Part shown: positions 29,965-38,568 of the stretch, piece by piece
Layout: the number at the start of each line of letters is the position of its first letter
Numbering within the stretch: the first letter of the stretch is position 1
Assembly: GCA_030427245.1 (NCBI GenBank)
Contig: JAUHXA010000031.1
Coordinates: 1-64,000 of the forward strand
Direction: 5' to 3'
DNA: 64,000 bases
Source: Bacteroidia bacterium
GTDB taxonomy: Bacteria; Bacteroidota; Bacteroidia; Chitinophagales; UBA2359
Program-made: the position numbers and the translations under genes
The notes under the pieces: model-generated
The model's database searches: none
Seen by the model: only the letters and a program-made list of their open reading frames with translations
Told to the model about the DNA's origin: nothing

Positions 29965-32900
29965 TTATTCCACCTTCCACAGCGCACTTGCCCAATTCGG
30001 GTCAATTTTACCAATTTCAATTTGACCATTTTGGTTATGGATGTATTTATCCTTATACCAATTGTTTTGAATACGTACCCACCCACTATGTGTAGGAACG
30101 AGTTTCCACAAGGCACTTGCCCAGTTGGGTTGGATTTCTACTACTTCTAATTTGCTACCTGAAAAATTCAAATACAAGTTTGGTTTCCACTTATTTTGAA
30201 TACGAACCCAACCACTATGTGCAGGAACTATTTTCCATTGAGCACTCCACCAGTTGGATACGGCGTTGGCTTGGATTGGACCATCTTCTATCTTCCCATT
30301 TTGATTGTGGATGTAATGGGTCTTTTTCCAGCTATTCTGAATACGGACATAACCAGGAGACGCTGGAGACATGACATTCGAAACGGTTGTTGTTGTGACA
30401 GGTGGTTTGGGAGTAGTTGTACTGGTCTGTGTAGAAAGTTCTGCACTAACTACCTTCCACCATATTAATTTATTTTTCTGTTCTGATGCATCCAGACTTT
30501 TAAGCTTCGCTTTTCCATCTTCAAGGTAGGCCGTCTCATAGGGATCCGTGGTTCCTTGAATTCTTACCAAATCGGGATGCTGTTCATTTTTTGAATTAAG
30601 CCCCCATACTAAACCACCCCAGGCAGGTCTTTGCGAAGTTTTTGTAATTATGAATCCCCCATTAATCCTATCAAGATAAAGTTCTGGATTCGAACGATTT
30701 TGGAGTCCTCCAATGTTTTTGCTGCTCCCGATGGGAATAAATTTCCACTGTGCACTTAAATCGTTGGCTTGAATAGGGCCATTTACCAGTTTACCATTTT
30801 GAATGTGGAGGTAATGGGTGTTTGTCGAGCTATTTTGAATCCGAATAAAGTCATTATCCAGCCAAATATAACCTGTGGGTTTTGGCTGTTGTTTGTTTGT
30901 GATAGTAGTAGTAGGTTCTGGTTTGCTTATAGGAGCTGTGGCATTGGGATTGGGTTTGTTTGCAGGAGCTTTATGCTTAGTGGCAGTGAAAGTCCAATAG
31001 GCATTTGGTCGGTTATTGTGTGGCTGATGATAGGTATTGTTGTCTGCTACATCTCCTGCCACCAATGCTTTGTTGTATTTGCGGTCGGTAATAATGTACT
31101 TTCCTGCAATGGGACTTGGTGTGATTTTCCATTGAGCGCTTGTTTGTCCATTTGGGTCTTGATGTCGAATCGCAGTGGTAAGATAACCATAATCTATTGC
31201 AGTCAACGCTTTATTGAATTTAAGGTCATAAATATAATAGTATCCATCGACTGTTGGGATAAAATACCAACTGGCATCGGTGCGTCGAAAGTCTGCCGAT
31301 TGATGATAGACACCACTGCTATATACATTGCCCGTTACCAATGATTTGTTGTGCTTCGCATCGGTGATGTAATAAGTGACATTCAAATCTACCAATTGAT
31401 TTTTAGTAGTCGTGCTTGTATCTGTTATGTTTGAGTTTGAAGTTGGGCTTGAATTTGAGTTTGAGTTTGAGTTTGAGTTTGAAGTAGGTTTTGGAGGGGC
31501 GGGCTTTTCAGCTTCAACGGTATAAAAGAATCCCTGATTGCCGCCTGTCGCTCCAATATTTGCACCTTTTTTAAAATTGGAGTGGTCTGTCTGAACGGGT
31601 ACTGCAAAACGACCATCTGCCATCATTCCAAAAGCATATACATCCAATTTCTGGTGCATCCAAGCCAGTTGAATTTCAGAGGGAGTAGCTACCTCCCATC
31701 TCCTTACTGTTGCGATGTTTTGAGCTTGGGCGAGAGAAAGCCCTGTTTGGCTGTGGAATTTGACCACTCGATTTTTGGCAGGCAGTTTCTTCAAGTGATA
31801 AAAATCTCCTTTAAATTTAAATCCTGTTAGAATACCCACCTTATTCAATTTCAATCGAAAAGCCTTTCCATCGGAGTCATTTTTGTAGGGATTGTTTCCA
31901 ATCGTTGCATCCAATTTGCTGTGAGCAAAATTGGGTCGGGTAGCCCAAGAAATCCCCTCATCGTTTTTCCAAATAAGCGTGCCATTTGCTCCTTCGGTGA
32001 AGCTTCCACCGTGATAGCTGTTGGTGTAGGGATTTCGTTGGAAGCTGTGGTTCAGTAAGGCTTCTTTTAAGGCTTGCTCATGTCCAGGTGCTTGTATTGC
32101 CCAAGTTGGACTGAACCAGTTGGGTTCGATTGGAGAGAGTTGAAGTTTGCGGTTTTGTGTGTGCAGGTATAGACCATCCTCTGTTTTGATTCGGTACCAA
32201 TTGGAGGTGTTGCCTGTTCGCTCAATGACCCAAGCCCCAAAATGTGCGATTGGATAAGAGGCGGGTTCTTTCAAGGATTCAAGGACAAGGCGAGACGTTT
32301 TTTTATCGGTGCTGTTGTATTTTGCCAATAAGTATTTTCCACTTGCAACGTGTTGAATGCGTGCCCTTCCTTCCATGACATGGATGATTCTCCAATTTTT
32401 TTCATCCTCTGCTTGTGTTTGTCCCAAGAGTACGTTTCCGTTTCTGTTGGCTTGAATGGATTGGTTCAACCAAGCATTTTGAAATTGGGCAATTTGAGAA
32501 TTGGGCTGGCGATTGCTTGGTAAGAATTGCACGGCAGGTTTTCTTCCTGGTGTGGGTTGGGTTTTTACGTAATAAAATCCGTCATTCGTCCCTCCAATGT
32601 TTTTGTTCAGCCCCATTTTGTAGGTTTTGCCTTTGGAGTCGGTAAAGGTGTGTGTGACGGGCATTACGAATGAGCCGTCTGCAATCATTCCTCTTGAGCC
32701 AGATTTTTGTAGATAAAACATCGCTCTTAGAACTTCCGCTTCTGTTGCCAACCTCCAATTATTGGAGTAGGCGAATTGTTTGGCAATCTCCAATGTCTGG
32801 TCAGGGGCTTTGTAAAACTGTACGTCCAAGACTTGCACTCCGTTTAAGCCTTTCTTTTTGCCGTATTCTACTGGAATTTCGGGGTACTCAAAGGTGAGTT

Positions 32901-34314
32901 GACCTCGTTCGGCAGGTAGCGAAACATTGAAGTAGAGTAGTTCTTTGAAAACCGTAATTTTTCGACCATCCATCTCGTCTTTAGAAACGGGAGGATTGGG
33001 ATTTAGCGAAGTGGTAACGTTTTTGAGCTTCCATTCGGCTGCTTCACGGAGTTGGTTGTCATAGTTTTGTGTATTGATGACATCCGCTACTTCTTCTCCA
33101 ATCAACATTCCTGCTGAGACCAATGTTCCGACTATGCCTGCAGCAGCACCTACACTTCCCATCGTTACGGATTTTCCAACTGCCTTTCCTACAATCTTCC
33201 CTATTACTGTCTTCACACCTTTTGCAGTCTTTCCGAGTGCTTTTGTTATTTTTTTGCCAGCATTTTTCAAAGCCTTCGCTGATAATTTTTTTGTGGCTTT
33301 CTCAGCTGCCTTTTGGGCGTTTTTTTCTACTACTTCTTCTGTGATTTCTTGGGTGACTTTCTTGGCAGCGTCATCTGCCACATCGTCGACTTGTTTACCT
33401 AATTGCCTTTTCAACTCTTCGAGTTCCTCAAAATCTCTTGCCTTGATTTCATTATTGAGTTTTGCAGTATGATTTGCTTGCACATAAGCTTGTCTGTACA
33501 CATAACTACCTGTTGCGACCAAACCCAAGGTAGCAACACTCGCTCCAATTGTTCCCTCCAATACTTCGTGCATGTCTCCTCCAAGTGCTTTTAGATTGAC
33601 TCGGTCTCCGAAATCGGGAATCGTACCTGCTATTGTTGGTGCTAACAATTTTGCCAACTGTTCATCCCCTTTGGGCGTGGAATAGATTTCATTGATTTCG
33701 TCTGCAATGAAGCCTTTTTTGGAAGCTCTGTCCCGCATTACGTCCTGCCAAATACTCAGGGTTGGATACTTGTATCCACCACTAGGAGCAGGTTGGAGTC
33801 TGGCATCGTCTGCTCCTGTATGGATTTTCCATTGCTCTAATAATTCAACAGCAAAGAGCCACTCTTTGCAAGAGATACAATTGTTGAAGCGTTTTTGATA
33901 GGCTGTTTGGGCGGCATTGGGATGGATGGTTTCCAATGCTTTGTAGAGCTCTGCAATCATATAGGGCGCATATTGAAAACGCCGTACTGGGTCTGTTTTC
34001 AACTGTGCTTGTAGTTGGTTGATGTTGTTTTGTGAGCTGGGTTTGTTTTCTTTTGCAAGCAGTTTTCTTGCTGCTGCTTCCATCAAAGGACGTTCTTTGG
34101 TGTTCCAAAAGTCTATGATGGCATTGTACTGGTCGTAGTTTGTGCATGGACCACTGCCAGCGGGGATTAGGTCAGGGGAATCTGGTACTGGTCCTGTAAT
34201 GATTAGTGTTTGTGCATGGATTTGCATACTGAACAAACACAGGAATAAGGTGATGAGGAGTGAATTGGAATTAAAGTTAAATTTGAAATGTAAATTGAAT
34301 TTGGTTTTCATCAT
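29965..34314 (-). CDS. Large secreted protein with duplicated domains and RICIN-like (beta-trefoil) repeats
   Basis: A 1449-residue exported protein. The N-terminal signal (LLITLFLCLFSMQIHAQ) is preceded by a Phe/Asn/Lys-rich run. Residues 40-260 are globular with a CISCKEW motif. Residues about 300-400 form a Lys/Ala-rich amphipathic stretch (AEKATKKLSAKALKNAGKK) ending in a glycine-rich hydrophobic segment (SVGAAAGIVGTLVSAGMLIG). Two copies of a ~100-residue domain follow (RGMIADGSFVMPV and FGMMADGRFAVPV). The rest is beta-trefoil-like: SLVTGNVYSSGVYHQ-type repeats, then C-terminal SGWVRIQN...W ... ASALWK units. These suggest carbohydrate binding. No type IX sorting domain is seen. A toxin or adhesin role is possible but unproven. 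An SN-repeat linker is encoded by a hexanucleotide repeat. Confidence 0.7.
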   Translation of the reverse strand: MMKTKFNLHFKFNFNSNSLLITLFLCLFSMQIHAQTLIITGPVPDSPDLIPAGSGPCTNYDQYNAIIDFWNTKERPLMEAAARKLLAKENKPSSQNNINQLQAQLKTDPVRRFQYAPYMIAELYKALETIHPNAAQTAYQKRFNNCISCKEWLFAVELLEQWKIHTGADDARLQPAPSGGYKYPTLSIWQDVMRDRASKKGFIADEINEIYSTPKGDEQLAKLLAPTIAGTIPDFGDRVNLKALGGDMHEVLEGTIGASVATLGLVATGSYVYRQAYVQANHTAKLNNEIKARDFEELEELKRQLGKQVDDVADDAAKKVTQEITEEVVEKNAQKAAEKATKKLSAKALKNAGKKITKALGKTAKGVKTVIGKIVGKAVGKSVTMGSVGAAAGIVGTLVSAGMLIGEEVADVINTQNYDNQLREAAEWKLKNVTTSLNPNPPVSKDEMDGRKITVFKELLYFNVSLPAERGQLTFEYPEIPVEYGKKKGLNGVQVLDVQFYKAPDQTLEIAKQFAYSNNWRLATEAEVLRAMFYLQKSGSRGMIADGSFVMPVTHTFTDSKGKTYKMGLNKNIGGTNDGFYYVKTQPTPGRKPAVQFLPSNRQPNSQIAQFQNAWLNQSIQANRNGNVLLGQTQAEDEKNWRIIHVMEGRARIQHVASGKYLLAKYNSTDKKTSRLVLESLKEPASYPIAHFGAWVIERTGNTSNWYRIKTEDGLYLHTQNRKLQLSPIEPNWFSPTWAIQAPGHEQALKEALLNHSFQRNPYTNSYHGGSFTEGANGTLIWKNDEGISWATRPNFAHSKLDATIGNNPYKNDSDGKAFRLKLNKVGILTGFKFKGDFYHLKKLPAKNRVVKFHSQTGLSLAQAQNIATVRRWEVATPSEIQLAWMHQKLDVYAFGMMADGRFAVPVQTDHSNFKKGANIGATGGNQGFFYTVEAEKPAPPKPTSNSNSNSNSNSSPTSNSNITDTSTTTKNQLVDLNVTYYITDAKHNKSLVTGNVYSSGVYHQSADFRRTDASWYFIPTVDGYYYIYDLKFNKALTAIDYGYLTTAIRHQDPNGQTSAQWKITPSPIAGKYIITDRKYNKALVAGDVADNNTYHQPHNNRPNAYWTFTATKHKAPANKPNPNATAPISKPEPTTTITNKQQPKPTGYIWLDNDFIRIQNSSTNTHYLHIQNGKLVNGPIQANDLSAQWKFIPIGSSKNIGGLQNRSNPELYLDRINGGFIITKTSQRPAWGGLVWGLNSKNEQHPDLVRIQGTTDPYETAYLEDGKAKLKSLDASEQKNKLIWWKVVSAELSTQTSTTTPKPPVTTTTVSNVMSPASPGYVRIQNSWKKTHYIHNQNGKIEDGPIQANAVSNWWSAQWKIVPAHSGWVRIQNKWKPNLYLNFSGSKLEVVEIQPNWASALWKLVPTHSGWVRIQNNWYKDKYIHNQNGQIEIGKIDPNWASALWKVE
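31454..31483 (-). repeat. TTTGAG hexanucleotide repeat coding for an SN linker
   Basis: Four perfect TTTGAG units and a fifth imperfect one lie within the large secreted protein gene and encode alternating Ser-Asn. Unit changes would alter linker length without a frameshift. Confidence 0.8.
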
Positions 34315-34340
34315 GACTGTATTGTACTTTTGGTTTGATA

Positions 34341-34348
34341 CAAATGTA
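34341..34348 (-). promoter_or_regulatory. Minus-strand -7 box for the large secreted protein
   Basis: On the minus strand this reads TACATTTG, matching TAnnTTTG, 27 nt before the start at 34314. A run of six G (34360-34365) lies just upstream, in the expected -33/-7 spacer, and nine G at 34410-34418. Confidence 0.45.
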
Positions 34349-34409
34349 CGGGGTCATGAGGGGGGAAACTTGGACATATTCTGCAATTGTATGGACAAAT
34401 TCGGCAAGT

Positions 34410-34418
34410 GGGGGGGGG
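34410..34418. repeat. Nine-base G homopolymer upstream of a secreted-protein gene
   Basis: A G9 run (C9 in the direction of transcription) stands about 62 bp upstream of the predicted -7 box. Such tracts are prone to slippage. The 213-bp spacer between the two large genes shows nothing else except the -7 box and the G6 run. Confidence 0.7.
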
Positions 34419-34527
34419 CTAAGTTTTGTATTTGTGTTTGTTTGTGATGATTTACCTTCTTATGTAGCAATTCTTATCCGTACAATTATGAATTTTACAC
34501 TTAGGCAAAATTTTAGTGTTTGGCTAT

Positions 34528-37500
34528 TTACAAATCTAACCGTTTTCCATCCTTCCAAACCTCTACCAAGGCGACATGATTGGGATTGATGGACATCAAG
34601 AAAATCATGGCATCGTCAAAAGCTTCTTCTATGGTTTTGCCGTCACTCAAACCGAGATAGAAGCCTTTGGCAAATTGAACGGCAGCATTGTCGTCAACAG
34701 GCACATTGTTGCCAATCACATACATTCCAAACTGAGAAATGATTTTAGCTTGTGTAGATGAATTGCAAGCATTGAGTAACACTGCTTGAGTATGCCCTTT
34801 TAGGCGGCGGAACAAACGTTGGAGGATGGCTGTGGAAATAAGTTTTGCTTCATTCTCATTATTGACCATTACAATACCCCGAGAAGTACCATGCCCTGCA
34901 AAATGAATGATTTCGGGTTTGTCAGTCATAGCTCGAAGTAATTCTTCCATCGTTAGACTGAATTGAGGAATCAAGAAATCAAATGAATGAGATGCTCGTC
35001 CTCGTTCCAATTCTGCTTTGATAATTCGGTATTCTCTATCTGTTTGCATCCTTGACTCATTAGTGGGATTCGCTGCCAAGAACAGGAATTTTTGCTTTTT
35101 TGAGGATTCTTGAGTATTGGTGGAGGGCATTGCTAAGTATTCAATGGAAGTGGATTTATCTTGATTGAAAGAGCTATATAACCGACTAATAGAAGGAGGT
35201 TTCATGCTTTGGGCAGATTTATAATGTAATCCCTTTAAACCCTGCATATATTTTTCTTGAAGCTGCAAAGGGTCTTTAGAGTCGTTTATTTGATACTGTG
35301 CCTTGACTTTTCCTTCACCTGCAATCTTTTCCAGTTCTTTTTCAATTCGTAGAACTAGTTGCCTCGTATTGGCTTGAATCACGATTTCTCTACGTTTATA
35401 ATCTGCTTCCACAATTGCTTCACCTTCATTGGTTTCCAACCATATACCCTGTTGCCATATCAAATCCAATCTCGACAAACGATTGGCTGCCACAATGAAA
35501 CGCTGTATAAAAACACTTGGCAAAAAACGATAGTGTTTTACTGTCTTATATTTCCGCCTCCGAATACTTGGAGCAAACTCTCCAGTTAGGTATTCTCCCA
35601 CTAAAAAATCTACTTCTGAAGGTTTTCGCTTAGGCAAAAATGTAGGGACAACAAAGCTCCTTTCTTTCAATGGCTTATATTCCCATTCATTTTCTTTTTC
35701 AGTTGTCTCAAAACATAATTCCGTACTCAACATGAAATCGATGAACAGCTTTTTCTCTACATCTGAGTGCGTCCCCCAAATTTTGCACAAATGCCGATAG
35801 TTTAATTTACCTTGATTGGAGGTTAAAATTTCGGTAATTGCACCTGTTCGATTCAAGATTTTATAGATGGCTTCAATTACCCAAGATTGATTCAAGATAA
35901 TTTTACCGTTGAAGTAGTTGGATTTACGATATAAAACTCCTGTATCGTGGAGATAAGTACAAATAGTGGTGGCGGATTTTACTACGGCATGTTTAGTACA
36001 AATCGTTTTAAATTCCACAAATTCCATAGTTTTTTGTCCTTGTCCTTGTCCTTGTAAGGATTCAATCGCAGAACGAACTGCAATCCAAGAATCAGGCAGT
36101 TCTTGATTCAGAAAGGCTTGGAGGCTCGAGGCTCCCTCCAATTTTTCTTCGAGTATATCCTCCAATGTGGCAAATCCTCTACCTGTTTTGGCACTGACCT
36201 GCACAAAATCCAAAATCGGATAGTGTTTTTGATAGTACTGCCGTGTCCGCTGCATCAAGCCTTTTTGGGCATCTTCAGGTGTATCCACCTTGTTCTGCAG
36301 CACCAAAATCGGACTATCCTGCCCAAAACATTTGGCATACTCCAGCCAATAGAGTAATTTTTCATTTTTGTAGTTTTTGCCTTGCCAAAGATGAAAAGGT
36401 TTTTGCTCATTTTCCCAATCCCATACCAAGACAAATAATGCCCTCGTTTGCATAAACAGTCGATGTGTTGCATGGTAAATGTCCTGCCCTGCAAAATCCC
36501 ACATCTGTAATTCGACTCCTTCAAAGTCCCGCCTCAATAGTGCAATTGCATGAGTGGAATCGTGTTGACGATTGAATACAAAATTCTCCTGCTCTGACAA
36601 TCGACTGACAATTTGTGTTTTGCCTACATTGCCATTGCCGATGAAAATCAATTTAAGGATTTTGTTTTTGGATTTGCCTTTTTCAAGGTCTTCGAGGTAG
36701 TTTCGGATAGATTCTAAAAAGTAATTTGCACTCAAAATCTCTTGGGGGATATTTTCAATGGGGTTGCCAGATAATTTTAAGCTATTTAATTTTTCAAGTT
36801 TGCAAAGCGTATTCCATGTAAGTTCGCTTATTTGATTATGTCTAAGGTCTAAGGATTGTAGCTGCTTCAAATCTTTCAAAAAGCTCACATCGCTAATTTG
36901 ATTATGTCTAAGATATAAGGCTTGTAGTTGCTTCAAATCTTTTAGAAAGCTGACATCACTGATTTGATTTTTGGATAGATTTAAAGTTTTTAATTTTATT
37001 AATCCTTTCAAGCTCGCATCACTGATTTGATTGTAACTAAGGTCTAAGGTTTCTAACTGTTTCAAGCCTTGTAAAAAGGGGATATCACTGATTTTGTTTT
37101 CACTAAGCGATAAAGCTTTCAGCCGTATCAATTCATGCAAAAAGCTTACATCGCTGATTTGATTATTGAATAGATTTAAAGCTTTTAGTTGCATTAATCT
37201 TTTCAAAAAGCTCACATCGCTGATTCGATTGTAGCTAAGGTTTAAAGCTTCTATCTGGGGCAACTCTTTCAAAAAGTGCACTTTAATGATTTGGTTGTAG
37301 CTAAGGTCTAATACTTTTGTCTGCTTCAGTCCTTTCAAAAAGCTCACATCGCTAATTTGATTGTGGCTAAGGGATAAAGAATATAGCTGCTTCAGTCCTT
37401 TCAAAAAGCTTACATCGCTGATTTGGTTGTAGCTAAGGTCTAAGGAATGTAGCTGCTTCAAACCTTTCAAAAAGCTTGCATCACTGATTTCATTGGAGCT

Positions 37501-37914
37501 AAGGTCTAAGGAATGTAGCTGCTTTAAACCTTTCAAAAAGCTTGCATCACTGATTAAATTGTAGTGTAAGTTTAAAGATTGTAGCTGAGTCAATCCTTTC
37601 AAAAAGCTTGTATCACTGATTTGATTTCCAATAAGGTATAAAGATTGTAACTGAGTCAATCCTTGCAAAAAACTATAATCGTTGATTTGATTTACGCTAA
37701 GGTCTAAAGATTGTAGTTGCTTCAAACCTCTCAAAAAGCTTGTATCGCTGATTTGATTGGAGCGAAGGCTGAGTCCGATGATTTGCTGTTGTTCATTTAG
37801 GAGGAAACTGTTTTGCCCTTTCTCCCAATCTATTAAAATTTCTTTACAATCTACTTCTTTCAATCGGATTCCATAGTATTTTTCTAATTCTAGTATTTGT
37901 TTGGGGTTTGCCAT
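34528..37914 (-). CDS. LRR-Roc-COR-CHAT protein (Roco GTPase with caspase-like protease)
   Basis: A 1128-residue soluble multidomain protein. Residues 47-400 hold 16 leucine-rich repeats of 22 residues (LDLSYNQISDVSFLKGLKQL type). Roc GTPase follows: P-loop GNGNVGKT at 426-433, DFAGQ, QNKVD and VSAKTG are all intact. The COR region spans about 600-900 (YLHDTGVLYRKSNYFNGKI). The C terminus from about 955 is a CHAT protease domain: LFLAANPTNESRM, HFAGHG at 1004-1009 (catalytic His probably H1008) and LLNACNSS with C1050. The likely logic is ligand sensing by LRR, a GTPase switch and protease output, like NLR immune proteins. No signal peptide or membrane segment. Upstream lies a 228-bp inverted-repeat element; downstream is the large secreted protein. 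Target unknown. Confidence 0.92.
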   Translation of the reverse strand: MANPKQILELEKYYGIRLKEVDCKEILIDWEKGQNSFLLNEQQQIIGLSLRSNQISDTSFLRGLKQLQSLDLSVNQINDYSFLQGLTQLQSLYLIGNQISDTSFLKGLTQLQSLNLHYNLISDASFLKGLKQLHSLDLSSNEISDASFLKGLKQLHSLDLSYNQISDVSFLKGLKQLYSLSLSHNQISDVSFLKGLKQTKVLDLSYNQIIKVHFLKELPQIEALNLSYNRISDVSFLKRLMQLKALNLFNNQISDVSFLHELIRLKALSLSENKISDIPFLQGLKQLETLDLSYNQISDASLKGLIKLKTLNLSKNQISDVSFLKDLKQLQALYLRHNQISDVSFLKDLKQLQSLDLRHNQISELTWNTLCKLEKLNSLKLSGNPIENIPQEILSANYFLESIRNYLEDLEKGKSKNKILKLIFIGNGNVGKTQIVSRLSEQENFVFNRQHDSTHAIALLRRDFEGVELQMWDFAGQDIYHATHRLFMQTRALFVLVWDWENEQKPFHLWQGKNYKNEKLLYWLEYAKCFGQDSPILVLQNKVDTPEDAQKGLMQRTRQYYQKHYPILDFVQVSAKTGRGFATLEDILEEKLEGASSLQAFLNQELPDSWIAVRSAIESLQGQGQGQKTMEFVEFKTICTKHAVVKSATTICTYLHDTGVLYRKSNYFNGKIILNQSWVIEAIYKILNRTGAITEILTSNQGKLNYRHLCKIWGTHSDVEKKLFIDFMLSTELCFETTEKENEWEYKPLKERSFVVPTFLPKRKPSEVDFLVGEYLTGEFAPSIRRRKYKTVKHYRFLPSVFIQRFIVAANRLSRLDLIWQQGIWLETNEGEAIVEADYKRREIVIQANTRQLVLRIEKELEKIAGEGKVKAQYQINDSKDPLQLQEKYMQGLKGLHYKSAQSMKPPSISRLYSSFNQDKSTSIEYLAMPSTNTQESSKKQKFLFLAANPTNESRMQTDREYRIIKAELERGRASHSFDFLIPQFSLTMEELLRAMTDKPEIIHFAGHGTSRGIVMVNNENEAKLISTAILQRLFRRLKGHTQAVLLNACNSSTQAKIISQFGMYVIGNNVPVDDNAAVQFAKGFYLGLSDGKTIEEAFDDAMIFLMSINPNHVALVEVWKDGKRLDL

Positions 37915-38568
37915 AGGCAGAGGCGATGTTTATTATTAGTTGAGCATCAGGGTGAATGAAAAATCTTTTTTGTAATAAGATAGCAGTTCTGAAAACCAAT
38001 AATTTGCAGAATAATATTTTCATATTAAACTATTGTCGAATTCGATTTTCATATTGATAGCCAAACAAAAATATATCATCCATATGACTTTTCGTTTGCC
38101 CTAAGTTGAGCATAAAGATAGTGCTTACATAGTGCTTGAACGGAAACTCTTAACTAATTGAGTGTTAAAACATAACTAAACACTTAAACAGACGAACTTT
38201 TTAAAGTTTCCCCATATATCAATACCTTCAATAAATTCCTAATAAATTAACATCAAGTTGCTATAAGAATATAAAAATTGAAGGAAAAAGTTCGTTTGTT
38301 TTAACCATTAGTTATGTTTTGATAGACAGACAATTATCTCTTTCCGTTCAGGCACTACATAACTTACTTAATAATGTCTTTCATGATAAATTTGATGGAC
38401 ATTTGACGCAAAATTGGAGGTAACTAGCCCAATTCTATGTCTTATTTGGCAATTCCCATTTCTACCAATATTTTGTCTAAGTCTATATCTGTTTTGTTTT
38501 CATATATCCATGCTTTTCCCTCTTTTATTTAGACGTGAAAGGTAATCGTATGCACAAATTCTCACCAC
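37915..38568. other. 654-bp intergenic region with an inverted-repeat element
   Basis: AT-rich spacer between the histidine kinase gene and the Roco gene, both on the minus strand. It contains the inverted-repeat element at 38130-38357. The flanks 37915-38129 and 38358-38568 show no open frame with coding character, no clear TAnnTTTG box and no terminator. Confidence 0.5.
38130..38357. mobile_element. 228-bp MITE-like element with long imperfect inverted arms
   Basis: Left arm 38130-38202 and right arm 38285-38357 (73 nt each) are imperfect inverted copies: ends TAGTGCTTGAACGGAAA and TAGTGCCTGAACGGAAA, inner matches AAAACATAACTAA and CGAACTTTTT. The middle is AT-rich and non-coding. No clear target duplication was found. 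It may be a MITE or the remains of an insertion sequence. Confidence 0.65.

Noticed and set aside
30117-34147. Several long plus-strand open frames opposite the large secreted protein and the Roco gene
   Set aside because: They are shadows of the minus-strand genes: odd composition, no signals, and the sense frames have clear domains.
36830-37770. Regular ~66-bp repeats read as a CRISPR array or minisatellite
   Set aside because: The period is an exact multiple of codons and the product is a canonical LRR array; there are no constant repeats with unique spacers.
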